From: an uncultured bacterium
GTDB taxonomy: Bacteria > Bacillota_I > Bacilli_A > RFN20 > CAG-826
DNA length: 10,004 nucleotides
Assembly (NCBI GenBank): GCA_949290725.1
Contig: CASEST010000079.1
Location: 1-10,004, forward strand
Direction: 5' to 3'
The position numbers and the translations under genes are program-made. Position 1 is the stretch's first letter, and every line of letters starts with the position of its first letter. Positions 1-6,465 of this stretch are shown one piece after another. The notes under the pieces are model-generated. The model was not told the origin of the DNA, ran no database searches, and saw nothing but the letters and a program-made list of their open reading frames with translations.

Positions 1-19
1 ATTGAATAATTATTTTTTA

Positions 20-49
20 TTAAGAATTTAATCACTTTATAGCTATAAT
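20..49 (+). promoter_or_regulatory. Candidate sigma-A promoter of nrdAB
   Basis: A perfect TATAAT lies at 44-49. It has a weak -35 candidate TTAAGA at 20-25 (four of six consensus positions), separated by an 18-base spacer. The predicted start falls near 56, giving an untranslated leader of about 20 bases before the nrdA ATG at 75. The -10 overlaps the palindrome TATAGCTATA at 38-47, which could be an operator. The -35 match is weak in an AT-rich background, so only the -10 is persuasive. Confidence 0.5.
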
Positions 50-74
50 ATTTTTTAGAAAATAAGGGTTTAAC

Positions 75-2609
75 ATGGAAATAAAAAAGAGAAACGGGAA
101 TAAAGAAAACTATAATTTATCAAAAATTGAGCAAGCGATAAAAAAATGTTTTTTAGCAGTAAACAAAATAAAAGATGAAGCTGAAATTACAACAATTTCA
201 TATCTTATCGCTAAAAAAGTTGAAGAAAAATTAAATTTTAATGAAGATATCGGGGTAGAACTAATCCAAGATGAAGTTGAAAAAACTTTGATGGAAAATG
301 GTTATTTTGATGAATCAAAAGCTTATATTCTATATCGAGAGAAAAAAAGCAAAGAAAGAACTTATCGAAATGAACTCGCCTCTTTCTTTTTAGATTATAA
401 AGAAGAAATTTTAACTACTTTAAAAGAGATTCAAGATGATTTTAAGGAAGAAAATTATTCCTTATTATCTTTATTAAATAAGTTTAATTCCTTCCTATAT
501 GAAGGAATTAATGAAGAGGAGAAAATCAAAAATCTTATTCGTGCAGCAAGTGAATTAACATCAATGGATTCACCAAAATGGGAATTTATTGCTGGAAGAT
601 TATACCTTCTTTCTTTTTATCATAAAGAAAAGGAAGGACTTAAAAAAAGAAACTTATTCTCTTTTAAAGATAAATTTTATTATTTTATAAATAATAATTT
701 ATATTTAAAGGATTTAAAGGATAAATATAATGAAGCTGAAATTGTTGAAGCATCTAAATTCATCAATTATCAGTATGATAAACTTTTAACCTATTCTTCA
801 GTTGAATTACTAATTAAAAGATATTTAGTAAAAGACCATGATTTAACTGTCTTAGAAGATGTTCAAGAAATGTTTTTAGCTCTTTCTTTACATTTAATGA
901 TGAATGAAAAAGAAGAGAGAATGGAAAAAGTTAAAGAGTTTTATAATATTCTAGCTTCTTTAAAAGTGACTATGGCTACTCCAACAATTTTAAATGGCCG
1001 AAAACCATATCATCAACTTTCTTCCTGTTTTATTGATATCGTCCCTGATTCTTTAGATGGAATTTTTAAATCGATTGATAATTTCGCTAAAGTCTCTAAA
1101 TTTGGCGGAGGAATGGGTTTATATTTAGGAAAAGTAAGAGCTAATGGTGCCCCAATTCGTGGTTTTAAAGGAGCGGCTGGTGGAATAATTCGCTGGGTTA
1201 GAATTATTAATGATGTTGCTGTTGCCGTTGACCAACTTGGTGTAAGAAGTGGTGCCTGTGCATGCTATTTGGATGTTTGGCATAAAGATTTACCAGAGTT
1301 TTTACAAATTAGAACAAATAATGGTGATGAAAGAATGAAAGCCCATGATATTTTCCCTGGTGTTTGTTATCCGAATTTATTTTGGAAGTGGGCAAAAGAA
1401 GATTTAAATCATAAGTGGTGTTTATTTGATCCTTATGAAATCCATCAAGTTAAAGGCTACTATTTAGAAGATTATTATGGTGAAGAACGGGAAAAACGTT
1501 ATATAGATTGTTGTTATGATTTAAGAATTTCTCGCCGTGAATTTGTTTTAAAAGATTTAGTCCGTTTAATTATTAAATCAGCAGTTGAAACTGGAACACC
1601 ATTTGCTTTTAACCGCGATATCGTTAATAAATATAATCCAAATAAACATGCTGGAATGATTTATTGTTCAAATCTTTGCACCGAAATCGCCCAAAATATG
1701 TCGCCAATTTCTTTAAAAAGCAGAGAGATTAAACTTGAAGATGGTAAAGCTATTGTAGAAGAAATAAATGAAGCTGGAAATTTTGTAGTTTGTAATTTAG
1801 CTTCTTTAACTTTAGGCAATTTAAACGTCAATGATTTAAAAGAAGTGGAGCATGTTATTTCTTTGACTGTTCGTGCTTTAGATAATGTTATTGATTTAAA
1901 TTTATATCCTTTACCTTATGCTAAAATTACTAATCAAGCTTATCGAGCGATTGGATTAGGGGTAAGCGGATATCATCATATGTTAGCTAATAATTTGATC
2001 CGCTGGGAAAGTGAAGAACATCTTTCTTTTGTTGACCAAGTTTTTGAAAATATTGCTTATTTTGCAATAAAAGCATCTAATGAATTAGCTAAAGAAAAAG
2101 GAATCTATTCATTATTTAAAGGTAGCGATTGGGATAATGGGGATTATTTTACTTTAAGAAATTATAATTCCTCTAGATGGTTAAAATTAAAAGAGAGCGT
2201 TCATCAATATGGTTTAAGAAATTCTTATTTAATGGCGATTGCTCCTACCGCTTCAACATCAATTATTAGCGGAACAAGCGCTGGAATTGATCCAATTATG
2301 AAAAAATTCTTCTATGAAGAGAAAAAAGGCGAAATTATTCCTCGTGTTGCTCCTAATTTAAATACTCATAACTTCTTTATATATAAAGACGCACATTTAA
2401 TTGACCAAACTTGGTCAATTAAAGCCAATGGAAGAAGAACTCGTCATATTGATCAAGCTAGTTCGATGAATTTATATATCACTAATGATTTTACAATGCG
2501 TCAAGTTTTAAATTTATACATTTTAGCTTATGAAAATGAAGTTAAATCAATCTATTATGTCCGTTCTAAATCATTAGAAGTTGAAGAATGCGAATCATGC
2601 GCTTCTTAA
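75..2609 (+). CDS. nrdA: Class I ribonucleoside-diphosphate reductase, alpha (large, catalytic) subunit
   Basis: This subunit reduces ribonucleoside diphosphates to deoxyribonucleoside diphosphates in the cytoplasm, together with the beta subunit encoded next door. Residues 1-90 form an N-terminal ATP-cone (MEIKKRNGNKENY start, later GYFDESKAYILYREKK), the allosteric activity domain. The R1 N-terminal domain begins near 147 and the ten-stranded barrel follows. Active-site residues can be matched by motif: C318 (SSCFID) and C573 (VVCNLASL) are the redox pair, SNLCTEI gives N533, radical C535 and E537, and Y827-Y828 are the radical-relay tyrosines. The C-terminal shuttle pair is C839/C842 in ECESCAS. 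At 844 residues it is about 80 longer than E. coli NrdA, mainly from a linker at about 92-147 and a longer loop between C535 and C573. AAGGG at 64-68 sits six bases before the ATG. The gene is intact, and no nrdI or nrdH lies beside it in this window. Confidence 0.96.
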   Translation: MEIKKRNGNKENYNLSKIEQAIKKCFLAVNKIKDEAEITTISYLIAKKVEEKLNFNEDIGVELIQDEVEKTLMENGYFDESKAYILYREKKSKERTYRNELASFFLDYKEEILTTLKEIQDDFKEENYSLLSLLNKFNSFLYEGINEEEKIKNLIRAASELTSMDSPKWEFIAGRLYLLSFYHKEKEGLKKRNLFSFKDKFYYFINNNLYLKDLKDKYNEAEIVEASKFINYQYDKLLTYSSVELLIKRYLVKDHDLTVLEDVQEMFLALSLHLMMNEKEERMEKVKEFYNILASLKVTMATPTILNGRKPYHQLSSCFIDIVPDSLDGIFKSIDNFAKVSKFGGGMGLYLGKVRANGAPIRGFKGAAGGIIRWVRIINDVAVAVDQLGVRSGACACYLDVWHKDLPEFLQIRTNNGDERMKAHDIFPGVCYPNLFWKWAKEDLNHKWCLFDPYEIHQVKGYYLEDYYGEEREKRYIDCCYDLRISRREFVLKDLVRLIIKSAVETGTPFAFNRDIVNKYNPNKHAGMIYCSNLCTEIAQNMSPISLKSREIKLEDGKAIVEEINEAGNFVVCNLASLTLGNLNVNDLKEVEHVISLTVRALDNVIDLNLYPLPYAKITNQAYRAIGLGVSGYHHMLANNLIRWESEEHLSFVDQVFENIAYFAIKASNELAKEKGIYSLFKGSDWDNGDYFTLRNYNSSRWLKLKESVHQYGLRNSYLMAIAPTASTSIISGTSAGIDPIMKKFFYEEKKGEIIPRVAPNLNTHNFFIYKDAHLIDQTWSIKANGRRTRHIDQASSMNLYITNDFTMRQVLNLYILAYENEVKSIYYVRSKSLEVEECESCAS

Positions 2610-2629
2610 ATAAATAATTAAATAAATAA
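2606..2629 (+). repeat. Perfect 12-bp tandem duplication in the nrdA-nrdB spacer
   Basis: The unit TTAAATAAATAA occurs twice back to back, at 2606-2617 and 2618-2629. It starts at the nrdA stop codon and runs almost up to the nrdB ribosome site. The copy adds further TAA triplets after the nrdA stop and makes up most of the 36-base spacer. It probably arose by replication slippage and has no demonstrated function. Confidence 0.85.
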
Positions 2630-2633
2630 TAAT

Positions 2634-2640
2634 AAGGAGA
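2634..2640 (+). promoter_or_regulatory. Shine-Dalgarno site of nrdB
   Basis: AAGGAGA at 2634-2640 lies five bases before the ATG at 2646. It is a strong anti-16S match and fixes the nrdB start. It is clearly better than the site in front of nrdA, which would favour equal or higher translation of the small subunit. Confidence 0.85.
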
Positions 2641-2645
2641 ATATT

Positions 2646-3698
2646 ATGGAAAATAAAAAACTATTAAGAAAAGCTTTATTTAATCCTAATGGAGATATTG
2701 AAGTTTCTAAAAGAAGAATGATTGGTGGAAATACAACCAATTTAAACGATTTCAATAATATGAAATATAATTGGTGCAAGGATTGGTATCGTCAAGCGAT
2801 GAATAATTTCTGGGTTCCTGAAGAAATTAATTTAAATCAAGATGTAAAAGACTATCGAACAATCTTGCTTCCAGCAGAAAAAAGAGCCTATGATAAAGTT
2901 TTATCTTTCTTAGTCTTTTTAGATTCGATTCAAACCGCTAATTTACCTAATGTTAGTGAATTTATTACCGCAAATGAAGTAAATTTATGCTTAAATATTC
3001 AAAATTATCAAGAATCGATTCATTCTCAAGCTTATTCTTATATGCTCGATTCAATTTGTTCACCGGTTGAAAGAGATGAAATTTTATATCAATGGAAAAA
3101 TGATGAATATCTTTTAAAAAGAAATACTTTTATTGGTGAATGTTATAATGAATTAGTTTTAAATAAAGATTATCACACTCTATTAAGAGTAATGTGCGCG
3201 AATTATATTTTAGAAGGTATTTATTTTTATTCTGGTTTTATGTTTTTCTATAATTTAGGTCGAAATGGCAAAATGCCAGGTAGCGTTCAAGAAATTCGTT
3301 ATATTAACCGCGATGAAAATACTCATTTATGGTTATTTAGAAATATCATTCACGAACTTCAAAAAGAAGAACCTCGGTTATTTGATGAAAAAACAAAAGA
3401 AGAACTACGAATGATGATTAAAGAGGGCTGTGAACAAGAGATGGCTTGGGGAAAATATATTATTGGCAATGATATTCCAGGTTTAAATGAGACAATGGTT
3501 GATGATTATATTAAATATTTAGGAAATTTAAGATGCATTAATCTTTCTTTAGCTCCAATTTATGAAGGACATAATGAAGAGCCAGAAAGTATGAAGTGGG
3601 TTAATGAATATAGCGATGCTAATATGATTAAAACTGACTTCTTTGAAGCTCGTTCAACAGCATATGCTAAATCATCAGCTTTAAAAGATGATTTATAG
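2646..3698 (+). CDS. nrdB: Class I ribonucleoside-diphosphate reductase, beta (small, radical-generating) subunit
   Basis: This ferritin-like subunit holds the dimetal centre that generates the radical for NrdA. The metal ligands are recognisable as D93 (FLDSIQ), E123 and H126 (YQESIHSQAY), E190 (ILEGIYFY), and E224 and H227 (NRDENTH). Y130 occupies the radical-tyrosine position, and W56 (NNFWVPEE) matches E. coli W48. The C-terminal tail is short: Y340, the probable counterpart of E. coli Y356, is only ten residues from the end, and Y219 lies five residues before E224. Both features resemble the chlamydial class Ic protein, but the Asp first ligand and Y130 do not. The 350-residue length is normal for the family. 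It is co-transcribed with nrdA across a 36-base spacer and is followed at once by a terminator. The metal used (Fe/Fe, Mn/Fe or Mn/Mn) cannot be read from the sequence. Confidence 0.95.
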   Translation: MENKKLLRKALFNPNGDIEVSKRRMIGGNTTNLNDFNNMKYNWCKDWYRQAMNNFWVPEEINLNQDVKDYRTILLPAEKRAYDKVLSFLVFLDSIQTANLPNVSEFITANEVNLCLNIQNYQESIHSQAYSYMLDSICSPVERDEILYQWKNDEYLLKRNTFIGECYNELVLNKDYHTLLRVMCANYILEGIYFYSGFMFFYNLGRNGKMPGSVQEIRYINRDENTHLWLFRNIIHELQKEEPRLFDEKTKEELRMMIKEGCEQEMAWGKYIIGNDIPGLNETMVDDYIKYLGNLRCINLSLAPIYEGHNEEPESMKWVNEYSDANMIKTDFFEARSTAYAKSSALKDDL

Positions 3699-3703
3699 AA
3701 ATT

Positions 3704-3736
3704 AAAAGTTGCTTATATAAAAATAAGCAACTTTTT
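3704..3736 (+). terminator. Rho-independent terminator of nrdAB
   Basis: A perfect 13-bp stem has arms AAAAGTTGCTTAT (3704-3716) and ATAAGCAACTTTT (3723-3735), around a six-base loop. The right arm runs into a five-T tract. It begins six bases after the nrdB TAG stop, so it ends the nrdAB operon and separates it from the dehydrogenase gene at 3771. Confidence 0.9.
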
Positions 3737-3758
3737 AAATATTTATTTTTAAAAGTAT

Positions 3759-3764
3759 TAAAAT
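3759..3764 (+). promoter_or_regulatory. Candidate -10 element just before the dehydrogenase gene
   Basis: TAAAAT at 3759-3764 (five of six consensus positions) lies between the nrdB terminator and the ATG at 3771. If it is used, transcription would start at or next to the ATG and give a leaderless or nearly leaderless message. This fits the lack of any Shine-Dalgarno there. No convincing -35 is visible and the region is very AT-rich. Confidence 0.3.
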
Positions 3765-3770
3765 AAAGAT

Positions 3771-4679
3771 ATGAAAAGGATTGATAAATATCTTTATTCC
3801 TTAAATTTAAAAGATAAACTAATCAATAAAGTGATTTTAATAAGTGGGGCAAGTGGTTCTTTAGCCTCTTCCTTTATTTTAAAGCTAGTTTCTTTATATT
3901 TAGATATTTCTTTTAAACTTATTTTAATTGATTTAGATATTTTAAAATTAAAAGAATTAAAAAATAAAATTAATCAAATTAATCAAAATATAGAAGTTAT
4001 AATTTATGGATTTGATGCTTCAAATATTAAATCTCTTGATGAGGTGATCTTAAAGATTAAGGAAAAAAATAATCATTTAGATTATGTTTATTTAACTCAT
4101 GGAGTCTATCATCTTCCTTATTTAATTCTTAAAGATAGTGAAAATAAAAAGTATTATGAAAGAACTTATTTAATTAATTATTATTCAATTATTTATTTAA
4201 TGAAGAAGTTAAAAGAGATTACAAATAAATTTATTATCGTGATTTCTTTATCTTATCGCTATGTCTATATTGATTATGCTGATTTATATTTATTTAATAA
4301 AAATATATCAACAACTAAACGCTATGGGATTACGAAACGATATCTTTTACTTAATTCCTTATATTTAAATCAAAATGAAGGATATAATATTAATTTAATT
4401 CATCCAGGAGTTAGCGCAACTTCTTTATTTGATTCATCTAAAGGCGGCTTTAAAAAAGCTTTCAATAAATTAATTACTCCAATAATGAAAAAAATCTTTC
4501 CATCAAATTTAAAAGCTTCATTATCATTTTTTAAAGCATTAAATGAAGATAAATCAATTTCATCAATTTTAGGTCCACATTTGTTTTTTAATATTTATGG
4601 TTATCCAAAAAATGTCAAAATAAAAACTGATCTTAATAATGAAGACCTTAAAAAAATCGATGAGATGGTTAAAATTTAA
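3771..4679 (+). CDS. Short-chain dehydrogenase/reductase (SDR) family oxidoreductase
   Basis: This is a Rossmann-fold NAD(P)-dependent oxidoreductase of the classical SDR type. The cofactor loop is SGASGSLA at residues 25-32, a variant of TGxxxGxG. D54 at the end of the second strand (ILIDLD) hints at NAD(H) preference. The usual NNAG is replaced by LTHG (108-111), and N136 matches the conserved structural Asn. S159 or S161 (VISLSY) is the catalytic Ser, Y185 and K189 form the YxxxK motif, and HPG at 211-213 follows the active site as in the family. The 302-residue length and the basic C-terminal part resemble retinol-dehydrogenase-like SDRs, but the substrate cannot be inferred. No Shine-Dalgarno precedes the ATG and there is no alternative start nearby. 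The gene is rich in Ile, Leu, Lys and Asn. No terminator separates it from the next gene, 61 bases on. Confidence 0.85.
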   Translation: MKRIDKYLYSLNLKDKLINKVILISGASGSLASSFILKLVSLYLDISFKLILIDLDILKLKELKNKINQINQNIEVIIYGFDASNIKSLDEVILKIKEKNNHLDYVYLTHGVYHLPYLILKDSENKKYYERTYLINYYSIIYLMKKLKEITNKFIIVISLSYRYVYIDYADLYLFNKNISTTKRYGITKRYLLLNSLYLNQNEGYNINLIHPGVSATSLFDSSKGGFKKAFNKLITPIMKKIFPSNLKASLSFFKALNEDKSISSILGPHLFFNIYGYPKNVKIKTDLNNEDLKKIDEMVKI

Positions 4680-4697
4680 AATCAGAATAAAAAGATA

Positions 4698-4706
4698 TGC
4701 TATAAT
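4698..4706 (+). promoter_or_regulatory. Extended -10 promoter of the small membrane protein gene
   Basis: TGcTATAAT at 4698-4706 is a perfect -10 hexamer with the TG extension. This lets sigma-A promoters work with a poor -35, and none is clear here. The predicted start is near 4713, giving a leader of about 28 bases that contains the Shine-Dalgarno. It suggests that the gene at 4741 can be expressed separately from the dehydrogenase upstream. Confidence 0.65.
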
Positions 4707-4727
4707 ATAAAAAATAAAAAATAATTT

Positions 4728-4733
4728 AGGAGG
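4728..4733 (+). promoter_or_regulatory. Consensus Shine-Dalgarno of the gene at 4741
   Basis: AGGAGG lies seven bases before the ATG at 4741. It is the best ribosome site in the window and fixes the start of the small membrane protein. It implies efficient translation. Confidence 0.85.
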
Positions 4734-4740
4734 ATAATCG

Positions 4741-5313
4741 ATGAAAGTATTAAAAGCTTTTGGAAGAGTTATTTTTACCATTTTAATTGCTGCTATTTTA
4801 GCAGCTGGGGTCTTATGCTTATTATTTGTTGGACCAGTAGCTGGAGTTAATGTTTCGCTTCCTATATTTGGAGATATCGTTTTATCTTTTGGTTTCCCTG
4901 GAATTAATTCGATTTTTGGTGGGAGCGGTGATGTTTTAATGGCTATTGGAGATGCTGAACCTATTACTCCAACTGTTAGTTTTAATTTCGATTATGGAAC
5001 ATATACTGGCTTACTTTTAGGAGTTATTGGTGTTTTATTTGGTATAGTTGGCTGGAAAAATCGTGGTTTATTAGGTGCAGGAAGTTTACTTACTTTAGCT
5101 GGAACAGTATTAGTTGGTTTACAAGGAACATTCTTTGATTTAGTAAATGAAAATATTATTTTTGAATTGATTAATTCCCAATTTTCTTCACCACTAGTAG
5201 AAGTTAACCCATCTATCTTAGCTCCAGGCGGAATAGTCTGTGCTGTTTGCTTTGGTATTTGTTTCCTTGTTCTGTTTATTAAAACACTTATTACTAAATC
5301 TAGTAAAAGATAA
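4741..5313 (+). CDS. Small four-helix membrane protein of unknown function
   Basis: I do not recognise the family. The 190-residue protein has a hydrophobic N-terminal helix (about residues 8-30). A Gly/Phe/Pro-rich segment without charged clusters follows (about 31-84). Three more hydrophobic segments lie at about 88-105, 109-132 and 163-184, and the C-terminus is basic (KTLITKSSKR). The first helix could be an uncleaved signal anchor. If so, segment 31-84 would be outside the cell and the C-terminus inside by the positive-inside rule. Segment 133-160 (with DLVNENIIFELINSQF) would be a second outside loop. It is expressed from a strong extended -10 promoter with a consensus ribosome site and is followed by a hairpin, so it appears to be mainly a single-gene unit. 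Composition is more Gly- and Val-rich than its neighbours. No catalytic motif is visible. It is a real gene by its signals, with unknown function. Confidence 0.8.
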   Translation: MKVLKAFGRVIFTILIAAILAAGVLCLLFVGPVAGVNVSLPIFGDIVLSFGFPGINSIFGGSGDVLMAIGDAEPITPTVSFNFDYGTYTGLLLGVIGVLFGIVGWKNRGLLGAGSLLTLAGTVLVGLQGTFFDLVNENIIFELINSQFSSPLVEVNPSILAPGGIVCAVCFGICFLVLFIKTLITKSSKR

Positions 5314-5333
5314 ATAGATAAAAATGTCAATTA

Positions 5334-5363
5334 AAAGGATGTAAGAAATATCTTACATCCTTT
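5334..5363 (+). terminator. Probable terminator after the small membrane protein gene
   Basis: A perfect 13-bp stem has arms AAAGGATGTAAGA (5334-5346) and TCTTACATCCTTT (5351-5363), around an AATA loop. It lies 20 bases after the stop codon. The T-tract is short and interrupted (TTTCTATATA), so termination may be partial. The hairpin itself is clear. Confidence 0.7.
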
Positions 5364-5379
5364 CTATATAAAGTTAAAA

Positions 5380-5388
5380 TGCTATAAG
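5380..5388 (+). promoter_or_regulatory. Candidate extended -10 upstream of the 5484 operon
   Basis: TGcTATAAG at 5380-5388 repeats the TGCTATAA core of the strong promoter at 4698-4706. The predicted start, near 5395, would give an untranslated leader of about 90 bases containing the CTAG hairpins. The -35 region is poor. It competes with the TATAAT at 5471-5476 as the promoter of this operon. Confidence 0.4.
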
Positions 5389-5435
5389 AACTAGTAATAA
5401 ATACTAGGAACTCTAGTTTTATAAAATTATAACTA
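5389..5435. repeat. Cluster of overlapping inverted repeats with three CTAG cores
   Basis: CTAGTA at 5391-5396 pairs with TACTAG at 5402-5407 (six bp, five-base loop). AACTAG at 5389-5394 can pair instead with CTAGTT at 5413-5418, and TAGTT at 5414-5418 with AACTA at 5431-5435. The CTAG tetranucleotide starts at 5391, 5404 and 5413. The pairings are mutually exclusive, so this could be an operator or a small switchable leader. The arms are short and AT-rich. Confidence 0.45.
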
Positions 5436-5470
5436 TATCTTTGGCACTTTTTAAATAATTATGTTTATTA

Positions 5471-5476
5471 TATAAT
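5471..5476 (+). promoter_or_regulatory. Candidate -10 element abutting the acetyltransferase start codon
   Basis: A perfect TATAAT at 5471-5476 is followed seven bases later by the ATG at 5484. Transcription from it would begin at about 5483-5484, producing a leaderless message. The gene has no Shine-Dalgarno and no alternative in-frame upstream start, which agrees with this reading. No -35 stands at the proper spacing: TTGGCA at 5441-5446 is 24 bases upstream. Confidence 0.45.
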
Positions 5477-5483
5477 AATAAAC

Positions 5484-6452
5484 ATGGCGGAAGAAATAAA
5501 TGAAAGTAGTGGTGTTACAATTACTACTTTAGATTTAAAAAAAGATAGTAAAAAGAAAAATAGAATTTGGGAAATTGATTTTTTTCGTGGAATAGCAATT
5601 ATATTAATGGTCTTAGATCATTTGATGTGGAATATTGCTTATTTTACTTATCATTATTTTGATGTTGCAACGGTTTATGCTTCAGGCATTGGCTTTGTTC
5701 AAAATATTCAAAATGAAAATGGAATCTATCTTCCATCTTATTTATTTTCTTATATGCAAACTGGATATTTATATTACACTTGGGATTTCCGTATTGCTTT
5801 AAGAATGGTTATTTTAATTATCTTTTTTGCTGTTTGTGGAATCTCATTTAAACTATCAAAAAATAATTTAAAAAGAGGTTTGATTCTTTTAGGATTCGGC
5901 TTATTAATCACTTTAGTTACTGCTATTGGGTGCTCTTTAGATTTACTTTCTATTTCTTCTTCATTGATTTGTTTTGGTGTTTTATCCTGCTATGGAACGA
6001 TAATTATTATCACTCACTTTTTAAAAAAACTTGTTTTAAAACTGGCAAAAGGCGATGTTAAAAAGTGGTATTTTACTTCAATTATGCTTGTTTTGCTTAT
6101 TTTATTTGGCTATATTTTTATTGAAATAAGCGGTTATAATTATCAAGTTAATTTTAATGATCCTTTATCGTTTTTCATTGGAATAATTGGTAATATTATC
6201 GGATTTTCTTCTTTTGGAGGCGATTATTTCCCATTACTACCTTATTTTGCATATTTTTTAGTTGGTGAATTGATTGGTGAAACAATTTATAAAAATCGTG
6301 AATCCTTATTTAAAAAGAATTATAAAACTTTAAAACCAGTTACCTTTATAGGTCGAAATACATTATGGGTTTATGTAGTTCATATCCCACTTATTACTCT
6401 TATTCATGCGATTTTATATTGGAGTGCTGGGTATAATTTAGCTTTATTTTAA
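5484..6452 (+). CDS. HGSNAT/DUF1624-family membrane acetyltransferase
   Basis: This is an integral membrane protein of the heparan-alpha-glucosaminide N-acetyltransferase catalytic-domain family (DUF1624). The eukaryotic member moves an acetyl group from cytosolic acetyl-CoA to glucosamine on the far side of the membrane. The family signature is visible at residues 28-46 (RIWEID, FFRG, IAIILMVLDH, with H46), CGISFKLS at 118-125, GGDYFPLLPYFAYFLVGELIG at 245-265, and the last-helix motif GRNTLWVYVVHIPL at 290-303. About eight hydrophobic helices follow a charged 27-residue cytosolic tail. The 322-residue length fits bacterial members. The acceptor is unknown, with cell-surface glycans or lipids the natural guess. 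The start has no Shine-Dalgarno and is the only plausible ATG before the signature. It is first in a three-gene unit, and the acyl-CoA ligase follows after 13 bases. Acyltransferase-3 is a weaker alternative. Confidence 0.83.
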   Translation: MAEEINESSGVTITTLDLKKDSKKKNRIWEIDFFRGIAIILMVLDHLMWNIAYFTYHYFDVATVYASGIGFVQNIQNENGIYLPSYLFSYMQTGYLYYTWDFRIALRMVILIIFFAVCGISFKLSKNNLKRGLILLGFGLLITLVTAIGCSLDLLSISSSLICFGVLSCYGTIIIITHFLKKLVLKLAKGDVKKWYFTSIMLVLLILFGYIFIEISGYNYQVNFNDPLSFFIGIIGNIIGFSSFGGDYFPLLPYFAYFLVGELIGETIYKNRESLFKKNYKTLKPVTFIGRNTLWVYVVHIPLITLIHAILYWSAGYNLALF

Positions 6453-6454
6453 TT

Positions 6455-6460
6455 AGGGGA
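6455..6460 (+). promoter_or_regulatory. Ribosome-binding site of the acyl-CoA ligase gene
   Basis: AGGGGA at 6455-6460, starting two bases after the acetyltransferase TAA, lies five bases before the ATG at 6466. This selects 6466 over the in-frame ATG at 6478. Confidence 0.7.
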
Positions 6461-6465
6461 AAATT

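Noticed and set aside
4569..4781. Open frame of 70 codons on the minus strand
   Set aside because: It overlaps the end of the dehydrogenase gene, the promoter and the start of the next gene on the other strand. It has no family motif, and its Ile/Phe-rich composition is what AT-rich antisense sequence gives.
4992..5330. Open frame of 112 codons on the minus strand
   Set aside because: It lies antisense inside the small membrane protein gene, which has a much stronger promoter and ribosome site. The translated sequence has no recognisable domain.
5441..5460. TTGGCAC resembling the -24 part of a sigma-54 promoter
   Set aside because: No TTGC-type -12 element follows at the required spacing. 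As a sigma-A -35 it is 24 bases from the TATAAT at 5471, which is too far.
5314..5483. Search for a riboswitch, T-box, tRNA or small RNA in the largest intergenic region
   Set aside because: Apart from the terminator hairpin and short CTAG stems, no conserved riboswitch core, T-box sequence or cloverleaf is visible.
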